Below the pieces are notes generated by a model that was not told the DNA's origin, searched no databases, and was given only the letters and a program-made list of their open reading frames with translations. 64,000 nucleotides of DNA from Pseudoalteromonas sp. (GTDB lineage: Bacteria; Pseudomonadota; Gammaproteobacteria; Enterobacterales; Alteromonadaceae). The DNA is taken from contig NZ_JAGYIU010000004.1 in NCBI RefSeq assembly GCF_018402495.1, positions 124,001 to 188,000 on the forward strand, in the 5' to 3' direction. The stretch's first letter is position 1. Each line of letters opens with the position of its first letter. Of the stretch, positions 20,200 through 27,026 are shown piece after piece. The position numbers and the translations under genes are program-made.

Positions 20200-20358
20200 A
20201 TGGATATCATTAGAATTATTTTTTCTATTTTATTACCACCACTGGGTGTGTTTTTACAGGTAGGACTAGGGATGCATTTTTGGTTAAATATTTTGCTAAC
20301 TTTGCTCGGCTATTTCCCTGGATTAATTCATGCGATTTACATTATTGCCAAAAAATAA
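20200..20358 (+). CDS. Pmp3/YqaE family (UPF0057) small membrane protein
   Basis: A 52-residue protein. Two hydrophobic helices (about 5-22 and 28-48) surround the family hallmark LLPPLGVFLQVGLGMHFWLNILLTL, here at residues 11-35, followed by GYFPGLIHAIYII. Members are induced by salt, cold or envelope stress and affect membrane potential. An AAGGA ribosome-binding site lies 8 bases before the ATG. It lies 28 bases after the terminator of the BON-domain gene, so the two may be partly co-expressed. Confidence 0.88.
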   Translation: MDIIRIIFSILLPPLGVFLQVGLGMHFWLNILLTLLGYFPGLIHAIYIIAKK

Positions 20359-20539
20359 TGTAGCAGCATAGCAGGACATTTAATACTGAGTTGCTAAGTG
20401 CTCCCAAAGGTATGTGTATTAGTTACTCAGGCTGCTATTAATAAATGGATTTGTTTTACAAAACTCATCACTAACAAAACCTCAAAGCCTACTATTTGAG
20501 CAGTTAGCCCCTTGATTGTTAAAATAAAGCTTTTTGCTA

Positions 20540-20568
20540 GTGACAAGCCCCTAAAAACTTTTTATACT
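20540..20568 (+). promoter_or_regulatory. Probable sigma-70 promoter of tRNA-Met
   Basis: A -35 of GTGACA (20540-20545), a 17-base spacer and a -10 of TATACT (20563-20568), each matching consensus at five of six positions. A G/C-rich discriminator (GCAACCCGC) follows, typical of stringently controlled stable-RNA promoters. The start site would be near 20575, giving a leader of about 60 bases. The gap 20359-20635 otherwise shows nothing recognisable. Confidence 0.6.
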
Positions 20569-20635
20569 GCAACCCGCTTTAGTCGCTCTGTGGCTAAACG
20601 CTTCAAAAATTAACTGTTTACAGTTATACAAAGAT

Positions 20636-20712
20636 GGCCCCTTAGCTCAGTTGGTTAGAGCACACGACTCATAATCGTTAGGTCCCCAGTTCGAGTCTGG
20701 GAGGGGCCACCA
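20636..20712 (+). tRNA. tRNA-Met (anticodon CAT, elongator type)
   Basis: 77-nt cloverleaf with encoded CCA. The acceptor stem GGCCCCT pairs with AGGGGCC; the D-arm is GCTC...GAGC; the anticodon loop CTCATAA has CAT at 34-36; the T-arm is CCCAG-TTCGAGT-CTGGG. It resembles E. coli elongator tRNA-Met (both contain CTCATAAT). The 27-43 pair appears as a C-T mismatch. CAT could also mark a lysidine-modified tRNA-Ile2, but the body fits Met better. Confidence 0.93.
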
Positions 20713-21077
20713 CTTTTCAAAGCTTTCCAAGTAAATACCTTTAAAACTTTTTACCCTAATATGTACGAAATTGCTACGGATCGGAATTTGTGTGATTGTT
20801 AATATATACCTCACTTATTTGGTTTAGTTATTTTTTACTTTTCCCTAACTCTGATTTTGATTCACCTCTAGCAAGTCTAAATGTGCATTATTATAGGTTT
20901 AGTGTGATGTAGGGTTAGAAAAAGAATAAAAAGGACAGGCATATAAAAGTATAGAATAAAAAGGACAGGCATATAAAAGTATTAAACGTGGTCATCATAA
21001 AGCTATGCACCAACTACAGGTTAAAATTTATTGTATAATAAGCAGGGTGAATCAGCACACTATTACAGATTATTCAG
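20713..21077. other. 365-bp gap downstream of tRNA-Met
   Basis: No convincing gene. It contains the tandem 30-bp GGACAGGCAT repeat (20923-20982) and a good -10-like TATAAT at 21034-21039, without a clear -35, ahead of the RluA-like gene. Confidence 0.5.
20923..20982. repeat. Two perfect tandem copies of a 30-bp unit containing GGACAGGCAT
   Basis: Units 20923-20952 and 20953-20982 are identical. The core GGACAGGCAT recurs at 22613-22622 and 22674-22683 and, inverted, at 23990-23999 (with a variant at 24013-24022), on both sides of a RAYT transposase gene. Confidence 0.9.
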
Positions 21078-21788
21078 GTGAATTGGGCGAGGTATTTTTT
21101 GAATATTATAGACAACTTTATCGCACCGGTTTGTCACGAGTTTGTGCAGATATTATATCAAGACCAAGATATCTTATTGATAAACAAGCCTTCAGGCTTG
21201 TTGAGTTTATCTGGTAAAAACCCACTGAACCGTGACTCAGTTCACCACAGATTAGTGCATGGCCAGCCAGGAGTGACTCCAGCGTTTTCGCAGGCGAAAT
21301 TACCACATCGCTTAGATTTTGGCACCTCGGGTATTATGGTAGTGGCACTAACACCAACTGCCACAGTACATCTTAATAAACAATTTCAAGAAGGTACGAT
21401 AAAAAAGCACTATAACGCCATATTAGAAGGCTGGGTTAGCGCCAACGAAGGGGTAATTACGGCACCTATTGCCAAAGATAAAAGCCAGTTTCCACTGGTG
21501 AAAATTTGCAGTATTACCGGCAAGTCTGCCACTAGTCATTTTAAGGTATTACATCGGTTTAACCAGCCTCGGCGCAGTCTGGTACAATTTACCCCTATTA
21601 GCGGGCGCACTCACCAGTTGCGAATTCATAGCCTTAGCATTGGACACCCAATCCTAGGATGCGATTTGTACCACAGTGAGAGTAGTCAACAGCTGTCAAG
21701 ACGATTATTGCTGCATGCCCGTGACATTTATTTTGAACATCCACTCACCTGTGAACCTTGCCACGGACATTGTGCCAGTCCTTTTTAG
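21078..21788 (+). CDS. RluA-family RNA pseudouridine synthase
   Basis: Pseudouridine synthase of 236 residues if started at GTG 21078, or 229 from TTG 21099, which has GAGG (21089-21092) at good spacing; the start is unresolved. There is no S4 domain. Family motifs run in order: ILYQDQDILLINKPSGLLS, the catalytic HRLDFGTSG (Asp near residue 79), KKHYNAILEGW, ISGRTHQLRIH and GHPILG. The sequence tracks E. coli RluA (23S A746/tRNA A32) along its length, but HRLDFGTSG differs from RluA HRLDMATSG, so the target RNA is uncertain. The Cys/His-rich C-terminus (TCEPCHGHC) is unusual. It sits in a repeat-laden stretch after tRNA-Met. Confidence 0.82.
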   Translation: MNWARYFLNIIDNFIAPVCHEFVQILYQDQDILLINKPSGLLSLSGKNPLNRDSVHHRLVHGQPGVTPAFSQAKLPHRLDFGTSGIMVVALTPTATVHLNKQFQEGTIKKHYNAILEGWVSANEGVITAPIAKDKSQFPLVKICSITGKSATSHFKVLHRFNQPRRSLVQFTPISGRTHQLRIHSLSIGHPILGCDLYHSESSQQLSRRLLLHARDIYFEHPLTCEPCHGHCASPF

Positions 21789-21991
21789 GCGGTTAAAAAC
21801 TAAATACACAGCTGCACTTTAACCTCTAAAAGCCATTGCATCCTAATATCCCCAGCGAACTTTGAAATGCTTGTTTTTGATGATTGGCTCAAAAGTAACT
21901 TATTTTTATACAGAGATTATATACATGTCCTATATATCCTTAAATAGCGGTTGTGTTACATTTTATTAAAAGAATCCAGGGAATTAGTATT

Positions 21992-22576
21992 ATGTATCAT
22001 TTTACTTTATTGACAGCTCTTATTGTAACGCCACCTGTATCAGTGCAATCAGAAAGTAATGCAGCAACCCAGTTTTGGCAGCATCTCAATCAGCATTGTG
22101 GGCAAGCATATAGAGGAAAACGTATTATTGCTCGAGATGATCGTCCTGATTTACTGCAAGGAAATGAGCACTTGATTGTACATTTTCGAGAGTGTGGTAA
22201 AGATTTGTTAGCTTTACCTTTTCATATAGGTTTGGCTGATGGTAGCTGGGATCGTTCCCGCACTTGGCGCTTCAGCCGAAAAGGTGAGCAGTTAGAGCTT
22301 CGCCACGATCATCGCTTGCACTCTGGTGAACCAGATGAAACCAATACTATGTATGGTGGCTTATCTATAGGTAAAGGGAGTGCAATGCAGCAACAGTTTT
22401 TATTTACTGAACGCACAGCTGATAATGGTGCTGAACTAGGTTGGCGTATTGAAATTGAGCCAGGAAAACGCTATACCTACGGTACATTTAGTGGAGATAG
22501 CTGGACTTGGCGCCTCGATTTTGACCTTACTCGACCGTTGGATAAATTGCCACCTGCGCCTTGGGGGCACAAGTGA
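21992..22576 (+). CDS. Exported protein of unknown function
   Basis: A 194-residue protein with a short signal-like N-terminus (MYHFTLLTALIVTPPVSVQS, cleavage perhaps near residue 20). The mature part has conserved-looking Cys residues (QHCGQAYRGKR and FRECGKDL), then a beta-rich body with WDRSRTWRF, a His/Asp cluster (LRHDHRLHSGEPDET) and YTYGTFSGDSWTWRLDFDL. This resembles hypothetical proteins said to carry a secreted beta-sandwich, but I cannot name the family. ATG 21992 was preferred over the upstream in-frame TTG at 21953 because it begins the hydrophobic stretch; the Shine-Dalgarno is weak. Its base composition looks a little richer in G+C than neighbouring DNA. Confidence 0.7.
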   Translation: MYHFTLLTALIVTPPVSVQSESNAATQFWQHLNQHCGQAYRGKRIIARDDRPDLLQGNEHLIVHFRECGKDLLALPFHIGLADGSWDRSRTWRFSRKGEQLELRHDHRLHSGEPDETNTMYGGLSIGKGSAMQQQFLFTERTADNGAELGWRIEIEPGKRYTYGTFSGDSWTWRLDFDLTRPLDKLPPAPWGHK

Positions 22577-22612
22577 TGAATATACAACTAAGGAAGATAA
22601 AAAAGATAAAAA

Positions 22613-22735
22613 GGACAGGCATAAAAAATTTGTAAAACCCCCAAACCAAATAAAACAAATAAAAAATAAAATGGGACAGGCATAAAATAATAAGGTAAGA
22701 CAGTCATAAAAAATTTGTAAAACACCCAAACTAAA
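22613..22735. repeat. Clustered GGACAGGCAT motifs and a 31-bp direct repeat upstream of the RAYT gene
   Basis: GGACAGGCAT at 22613-22622 and 22674-22683, and a degenerate copy around 22697-22706. The following A/T-rich 31 bp at 22620-22650 recurs at 22705-22735 with two mismatches. All are in the same orientation and end about 40 bases before the transposase start. Confidence 0.85.
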
Positions 22736-22774
22736 CTACTGTTATTATATCCAGTTAAAATAATGGTTATTAGC

Positions 22775-23794
22775 ATGACAAGAGCGAGAAAATGCCTGAT
22801 TGATTTGGCCTCAACATCTTACTATCACTTAATTGCTCGATGTGTAAGGCAAGCCTACTTATGTGGTGACGACCCTTATTCGGGTAAAAACTTTGACCAC
22901 CGCAGAACATGGCTTATTGAGCGGATTAAGCATTTAAGTACCATATTTGCCATAGACATTGCCGCCTACGCTGTAATGAGTAACCACTACCACCTTGTTG
23001 TAAAAGTTAATCGTGCACATGCACTGAATTGGAGTGACGATGAGGTTATTACTCGCTGGTATAAGTTGTACCGCGGCCACTTACTTGTAGACCAACATAC
23101 ACAAGGCCAACAGTTAGATGCCATAAGCAGGCGTCATTTTGATGAAATCATTGCAACATGGCGAGCACGGCTGTACGACATTAGCTGGTACATGAAAAAC
23201 CTAAATGAGCATATTGCGCGTGAAGCAAATAAAGAAGATAACTGCACAGGTAAATACTGGGAAGGGCGCTATCAATCGCAAGGACTTTTAGACCATGCAT
23301 CAATTATACGCTGCATGGCGTACGTAGACCTAAACCCTATCAGAGCAAAAGCTGCCGATAGCCTTGAACACAGCGACTTCACCTCAATACAAGAGCGCAT
23401 TCTTCATTTTCAAGCACTACAGAACAACAGCAATAACAACAGCAATAACAACACGTTTAACGTTAATAAAAAACAAGATGACTCCCAACACTTAGCTCAG
23501 CCTGCACAATTAAAGCCATTTGCAGGTAACCATGTTGAACACGCAATCCCCTTTGCCTTAAGTGATTATTTAGCATTAGTCGATTGGAGTGGCAGGCAAA
23601 TAAACCCACAAAAAGCAGGGCATATTGATAACAGTACTCCCAAAATACTCACAACCTTAGGCGTGGACGAAGCGGTATGGATGGATTCAATAAAACATTT
23701 TAGACGCCAATATTCACATTTTGCCGGCGCCCCGCAGCGCTTAAAACTGCACGCTGCAAAAAACGACATGAAGTGGTACAAAGGCACCGGTTAA
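22775..23794 (+). CDS. RAYT: REP-associated Y1 (IS200-like) transposase
   Basis: Single-strand DNA transposase of the Y1_Tnp superfamily, 339 residues from ATG 22775 (MTRARKCLIDL, the usual start; an in-frame ATG lies at 22763). The HUH motif is HYH at 71-73 (SNHYHLVVKV) and the nucleophile is probably Y139 (SWYMKNLNEHIAR). The conserved GKYWEGRYQSQGL and CMAYVDLNPIRA segments are present. An Asn-rich linker near residue 215 separates the core from a C-terminal tail of about 100 residues. The gene is intact, single, and bracketed by GGACAGGCAT repeats in opposite orientations, as expected for a REP/RAYT unit rather than a normal insertion sequence. Confidence 0.9.
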   Translation: MTRARKCLIDLASTSYYHLIARCVRQAYLCGDDPYSGKNFDHRRTWLIERIKHLSTIFAIDIAAYAVMSNHYHLVVKVNRAHALNWSDDEVITRWYKLYRGHLLVDQHTQGQQLDAISRRHFDEIIATWRARLYDISWYMKNLNEHIAREANKEDNCTGKYWEGRYQSQGLLDHASIIRCMAYVDLNPIRAKAADSLEHSDFTSIQERILHFQALQNNSNNNSNNNTFNVNKKQDDSQHLAQPAQLKPFAGNHVEHAIPFALSDYLALVDWSGRQINPQKAGHIDNSTPKILTTLGVDEAVWMDSIKHFRRQYSHFAGAPQRLKLHAAKNDMKWYKGTG

Positions 23795-23989
23795 AAACAA
23801 CGAGTCTGAGTCTGTTTATTATTTAAACGCGCATGCTGAGCGTTTAATTTCACCTGCCTGTAATTTCACTTTAGCGCAGTAATACCTCAATAACTTAGCG
23901 AATATTTAATAAATCATGTGATTTTTGACATGCAAACATGTTTATATTATCAATGAAATTAAAGATGGCTGATTTTGAGCAGTAAATTT

Positions 23990-24023
23990 ATGCCTGTCCC
24001 ATAATAAAATCCACGCCTGTCCC
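23990..24023. repeat. Inverted copies of the GGACAGGCAT motif downstream of the RAYT gene
   Basis: ATGCCTGTCCC (23990-24000) and ACGCCTGTCCC (24013-24023) are reverse-orientation copies of the motif upstream of the transposase. The rest of the gap 23795-24034 has no visible gene. Confidence 0.85.
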
Positions 24024-24034
24024 TTTTTTATTTT

Positions 24035-24364
24035 TTAGTTTTTACGGTAAATCTCGTGATCCATTTCGTAAATATTTACACTTAAGCTGTCAGAAGCTCT
24101 GCAATACGTTTTCAAGCACGTTAGTAACTGCTCACTCAGTAGTTGCTTTTGCTCAATAGATCGCCCAGCCATAATATGTACCGCAATATGAATAAACCCA
24201 TCTTTGCCCAAACCTAATTGATAATGTTGATAAGCAATAGCGCGAGTTTTTATTGTTTCTAAATCAAATAAGCCACTTTCAAATGTTGTAGTATGAATTT
24301 TTTCCACAAGAACTTGAGGCAACAAAGGTAGATCTTCTGAGTGTTCAATAATAATGTGTGGCAT
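24035..24364 (-). CDS. 5-carboxymethyl-2-hydroxymuconate isomerase family protein (tautomerase fold)
   Basis: A 109-residue tautomerase-superfamily protein. It starts MPHIIIEHSEDL, so Pro is the first residue after Met removal, the catalytic base of the family. The segment AVHIMAGRSIEQKQLLSEQLL is typical of CHMI (HpaF-type) proteins. HpaF acts in homoprotocatechuate breakdown, but no other hpa genes are nearby, so the physiological substrate is open. It ends against the inverted GGACAGGCAT repeats. Confidence 0.8.
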   Translation of the reverse strand: MPHIIIEHSEDLPLLPQVLVEKIHTTTFESGLFDLETIKTRAIAYQHYQLGLGKDGFIHIAVHIMAGRSIEQKQLLSEQLLTCLKTYCRASDSLSVNIYEMDHEIYRKN

Positions 24365-24592
24365 TTAGCGTATCCTCTTCAAATTGGTTGACTTAATTAT
24401 ACCAAACGGGTTTGTACACGCTAACCCCATGGTTCTTAGTTTTTAAAATTATATTTATTACTTGTTTGCGCGCCCTAGTGCTAAAAAGTCTTTAATACAT
24501 TGTAGTATGTAGTTGGTGGATAAAATTTGTTTTATCGCGGTGAAAGCGTTTAGTATAAAGCATAACGTAACATTTAATTTAAAGAGAAGGCT

Positions 24593-25063
24593 ATGAAGTA
24601 TCTCAAAATAGGTGGCTTAATTGTAATTTTAGCTGGGCTTACAGGGTGTTCTGATGATGTGGCTTCAGTAAGCCTAGGGCTATTTACTACTAAGGATGTG
24701 GTGGTTAATTCACAGCAAGATCCATTAGTGACCGGGGTAACTTGTCATATTAGCCATGTTGAGGCAGATTTAGATTTTTCAGACCCTTCAGATATGTCAA
24801 TTGCGTGCCGTCAAACGGGGCCAATAACACCAGAACAATTGCAAGCAATCGACCGCAGTAAATCAGGGGAGGTGGTGTTTAAGTCCTCAAAGAGTATTTT
24901 GTTTAAGTCTTTAAAAGTGCGTCGTATTTATGATGCTAAAGCACATACGTTACTGTATTTATCGTATTCAACAAAAGAGTCCTCAGGTAGTCATCATCAC
25001 GCGCTCTCCACGGTGCCTTTATATAATACACAAGCATGGCAATGGGCGCAGGGGCAAGAGTGA
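24593..25063 (+). CDS. creA: CreA family lipoprotein
   Basis: A 156-residue CreA-family protein. Like E. coli CreA it has DPLVTGVTCHISHVEA, CRQTGPI, GEVVFKSSKSILFKSLKVRRIYDA, LLYLSYSTK and STVPLY. Unlike E. coli CreA, which has an ordinary signal peptide, this one has a lipobox (LTGC, Cys19 or close), so it is probably a lipoprotein. Its function is unknown. GAGAAGG precedes the ATG. It is first in a tight operon; the next start is 3 bases after its stop. Confidence 0.87.
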   Translation: MKYLKIGGLIVILAGLTGCSDDVASVSLGLFTTKDVVVNSQQDPLVTGVTCHISHVEADLDFSDPSDMSIACRQTGPITPEQLQAIDRSKSGEVVFKSSKSILFKSLKVRRIYDAKAHTLLYLSYSTKESSGSHHHALSTVPLYNTQAWQWAQGQE

Positions 25064-25066
25064 TTT

Positions 25067-25849
25067 ATGTTGACCTTATTTAAAGCAAAACCTCTACTCG
25101 CACAGCAAGAGCAGCAATGGCTGGTTGATACTTTTATATGGGCAGCAGAAAACTTTGATGTAGATTTTTTTACTAAGCACAGCCAAATTATTTTGCCAAC
25201 GGTTGAGTTTTTTCCTGATTCGGTTTCAAGTGTTGAGGAAATGGCCAGTAAAGTGTTTGCGCGTGTTAAACAGTATGCTGGTATGAATGAATGGCCCCTA
25301 ACCCTGGTTGCCCCACAACAATTGCAACCACAGGTGTTTCCACATTTTAAATTTAACGCGCATTTACGTGGTGAGCAGTGCCATTTAATCGTGCCGCCGA
25401 GCCATACTATTAATGTGTCGTTTAACCCCAATCAAATTAATCAACCGCAAGACTTAGTGGCGAGTTTTGCCGGTACCTTGGCTACGGTATTAATTCATCA
25501 TGTGGGTGTATTACCCCCAGGTGGTAAAGAATACTTAGCGCAAGCGAGTGATGCCTTGGCGTGTTTTTTAGGTTTTGGCGTAATGATGAGCAATACCGTG
25601 TACCAGTTTAAAGGTGGCTGTGGCTCATGTTATAACCCGTATGCAAATCGCGAAGCCGCACTTAGTGAAACGCAGACCGTATTTATGCATGCATTGGTGA
25701 GCTACTTTAAGCAAGACAAGCACTCTAAAAAGCATTTAAAACCGCATTTACGAGGCCAATTTAAAAAAGCGCAAAAAGAAATAAAAACGTTGGTAAATCA
25801 ATCCGCCAATCCATTATTGCTGGCTTTTTCGCCAGAGCAAGCCCGTTAA
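25067..25849 (+). CDS. Conserved-looking protein of unknown function
   Basis: A soluble 260-residue protein that I do not recognise. It has no signal peptide or membrane helix. Features include an N-terminal hydrophobic/aromatic stretch (EQQWLVDTFIWAAENFDVDFF), a central hydrophobic segment (VASFAGTLATVLIHHVGVLPPGGKE), a Cys pair in FKGGCGSCYNPYANREAALSETQTVF and a lysine-rich C-terminus (KQDKHSKKHLKPHLRGQFKKAQKE). The HH and GCGSC elements could bind metal, but this is speculation. It sits 3 bases after creA and 2 bases before a LysE-type exporter gene, which fixes it in the operon. Confidence 0.75.
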   Translation: MLTLFKAKPLLAQQEQQWLVDTFIWAAENFDVDFFTKHSQIILPTVEFFPDSVSSVEEMASKVFARVKQYAGMNEWPLTLVAPQQLQPQVFPHFKFNAHLRGEQCHLIVPPSHTINVSFNPNQINQPQDLVASFAGTLATVLIHHVGVLPPGGKEYLAQASDALACFLGFGVMMSNTVYQFKGGCGSCYNPYANREAALSETQTVFMHALVSYFKQDKHSKKHLKPHLRGQFKKAQKEIKTLVNQSANPLLLAFSPEQAR

Positions 25850-25851
25850 TT

Positions 25852-26478
25852 ATGAACTACTTAGATGAATTTTTATTAATAGCTGCGGCTCATTTTTTTG
25901 CCGTAGCAAGCCCCGGTCCTGATTTTGCAATTGTACTTAAACAAAGTGTACAGTTTGGCAGGCGCAATGCGTTATGGACAAGCGCCGGTGTTGGCGCGGC
26001 TATTTTGTTACATATAGCCTATTGTGTATTGGGTGTCGCGCTTATTTTAACTCAATCTCCTGCTCTATTCATGGCGCTTAAATATGTGGCCGGTGCGTAC
26101 TTAGCGTATTTAGGTGTACAGGCGCTGCGCACTGCTAAACCTACAAATACCTCATTTGATGAAAAGCTAAAACCCAGTTTTGCATCTGAGTCATCATGGC
26201 GTGCGTTTCGTCGTGGCTTTTTTACCAATGCACTGAACCCTAAAGCAACACTGTTTTTTATGTCGCTGTTTACTTTGGTTATTAGCCCAACTACGCCGGT
26301 AATAGTACAAATGGGATACGGCGTTTATATGGCACTTGCCACCTGGGCTTGGTTTTCTATTTTGTCGTTATTATTATCCAAAGCCCGTGTACGCGATTTT
26401 TTTAAGCAAAGTGGTTATTGGTTTGATCGTGGTATAGGCATTATTTTAATCGCACTGGCTGTGCGCATTATTATTTAA
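25852..26478 (+). CDS. LysE/RhtB family amino-acid exporter
   Basis: A 208-residue inner-membrane protein with about six helices. It carries the LysE/RhtB N-terminal signature SPGPDFAIVLKQSVQFGRRNALWTSAGVG (residues 19-47) and the conserved GFFTNALNPKATLFFMSLF. Substrates in the family are amino acids or small amines; the specific one is unknown. It starts 2 bases after the preceding stop. Co-transcription with a gamma-glutamylcyclotransferase gene suggests an amino-acid link, which is only an inference. Confidence 0.9.
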   Translation: MNYLDEFLLIAAAHFFAVASPGPDFAIVLKQSVQFGRRNALWTSAGVGAAILLHIAYCVLGVALILTQSPALFMALKYVAGAYLAYLGVQALRTAKPTNTSFDEKLKPSFASESSWRAFRRGFFTNALNPKATLFFMSLFTLVISPTTPVIVQMGYGVYMALATWAWFSILSLLLSKARVRDFFKQSGYWFDRGIGIILIALAVRIII

Positions 26479-26490
26479 CTAAGGAATAGC

Positions 26491-27024
26491 ATGGCGTTAT
26501 ATAATTTTTCTTTTGGTTCTAATATGTCATCTAATCGTTTGTTGGCGCGTTTACCTAACGCAAAACGCGTGGGTACCGCGCAGCTAAAAGGCTACACATT
26601 AACGTTTAATATGGCTTTTTCAGATGGTTCAGGTAAATGCACGATTGTACCTACTAATGAGCCTGATGCGGTTGTATACGGGGTGGTGTATCAGCTAAGT
26701 GAAGACGAAAAACGAATTTTAGATGCCATAGAAGGCCCTAATTACGATTGTGTTGATTTAACGGTGAGTCTTTTAGATGATGATGACATTACTGTGCATT
26801 GTTACATAGCAAACACACACGATGACACGCTGCTTCCTTACGATTGGTACGTACAGCACGTATACCGGGGCGCGATTGAGGCTGGCGTGCCTGAATATTA
26901 TAGCGAACGCATTTTAGCTTACCCGAGCAAGCAAGATACAAATAAAGCGCGCGCCGAAATAGAATTTGCGGTTCATCAACACGCTGAGTGTGAGAAAAAT
27001 ATTAATAATAATATAAAGGAATAA
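26491..27024 (+). CDS. Gamma-glutamylcyclotransferase (GGCT/AIG2-like) family protein
   Basis: A 177-residue protein with the GGCT fold. The P-loop-like N-terminal motif FSFGSNM (residues 5-11, usually YGSNM), the strand YGVVYQLSEDE and the catalytic Glu in LDAIEGPNYDCVDL (about 87-100) are present. The family releases 5-oxoproline from gamma-glutamyl dipeptides or amines. AAGGAATAGC (26482-26491) precedes the ATG. It lies 12 bases after the LysE-type gene and 2 before the serine hydrolase. Confidence 0.85.
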   Translation: MALYNFSFGSNMSSNRLLARLPNAKRVGTAQLKGYTLTFNMAFSDGSGKCTIVPTNEPDAVVYGVVYQLSEDEKRILDAIEGPNYDCVDLTVSLLDDDDITVHCYIANTHDDTLLPYDWYVQHVYRGAIEAGVPEYYSERILAYPSKQDTNKARAEIEFAVHQHAECEKNINNNIKE

Positions 27025-27026
27025 CT

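Noticed and set aside
20636..20712. tRNA-Met as a proven integration site of an island
   Set aside because: I looked for a second copy of the tRNA 3' end in the following 4 kb and saw none, and no integrase gene is present.
21005..21217. 70-codon plus-strand open frame before the RluA-like gene
   Set aside because: It overlaps the synthase gene in another frame for most of its length, has no family motif and no ribosome-binding site.
22449..22685. 78-codon lysine-rich open frame
   Set aside because: It covers the end of the exported-protein gene and the A-rich repeats upstream of the RAYT gene; the Lys run reflects poly-A DNA.
24997..25431. 144-codon minus-strand frame opposite creA and the unknown gene
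   Set aside because: Antisense to two genes in a tight operon, with a random-looking composition.
25852..26478. Naming the LysE-family gene rhtB or argO
   Set aside because: The family is broad and substrate cannot be read from sequence alone, so no symbol was given.
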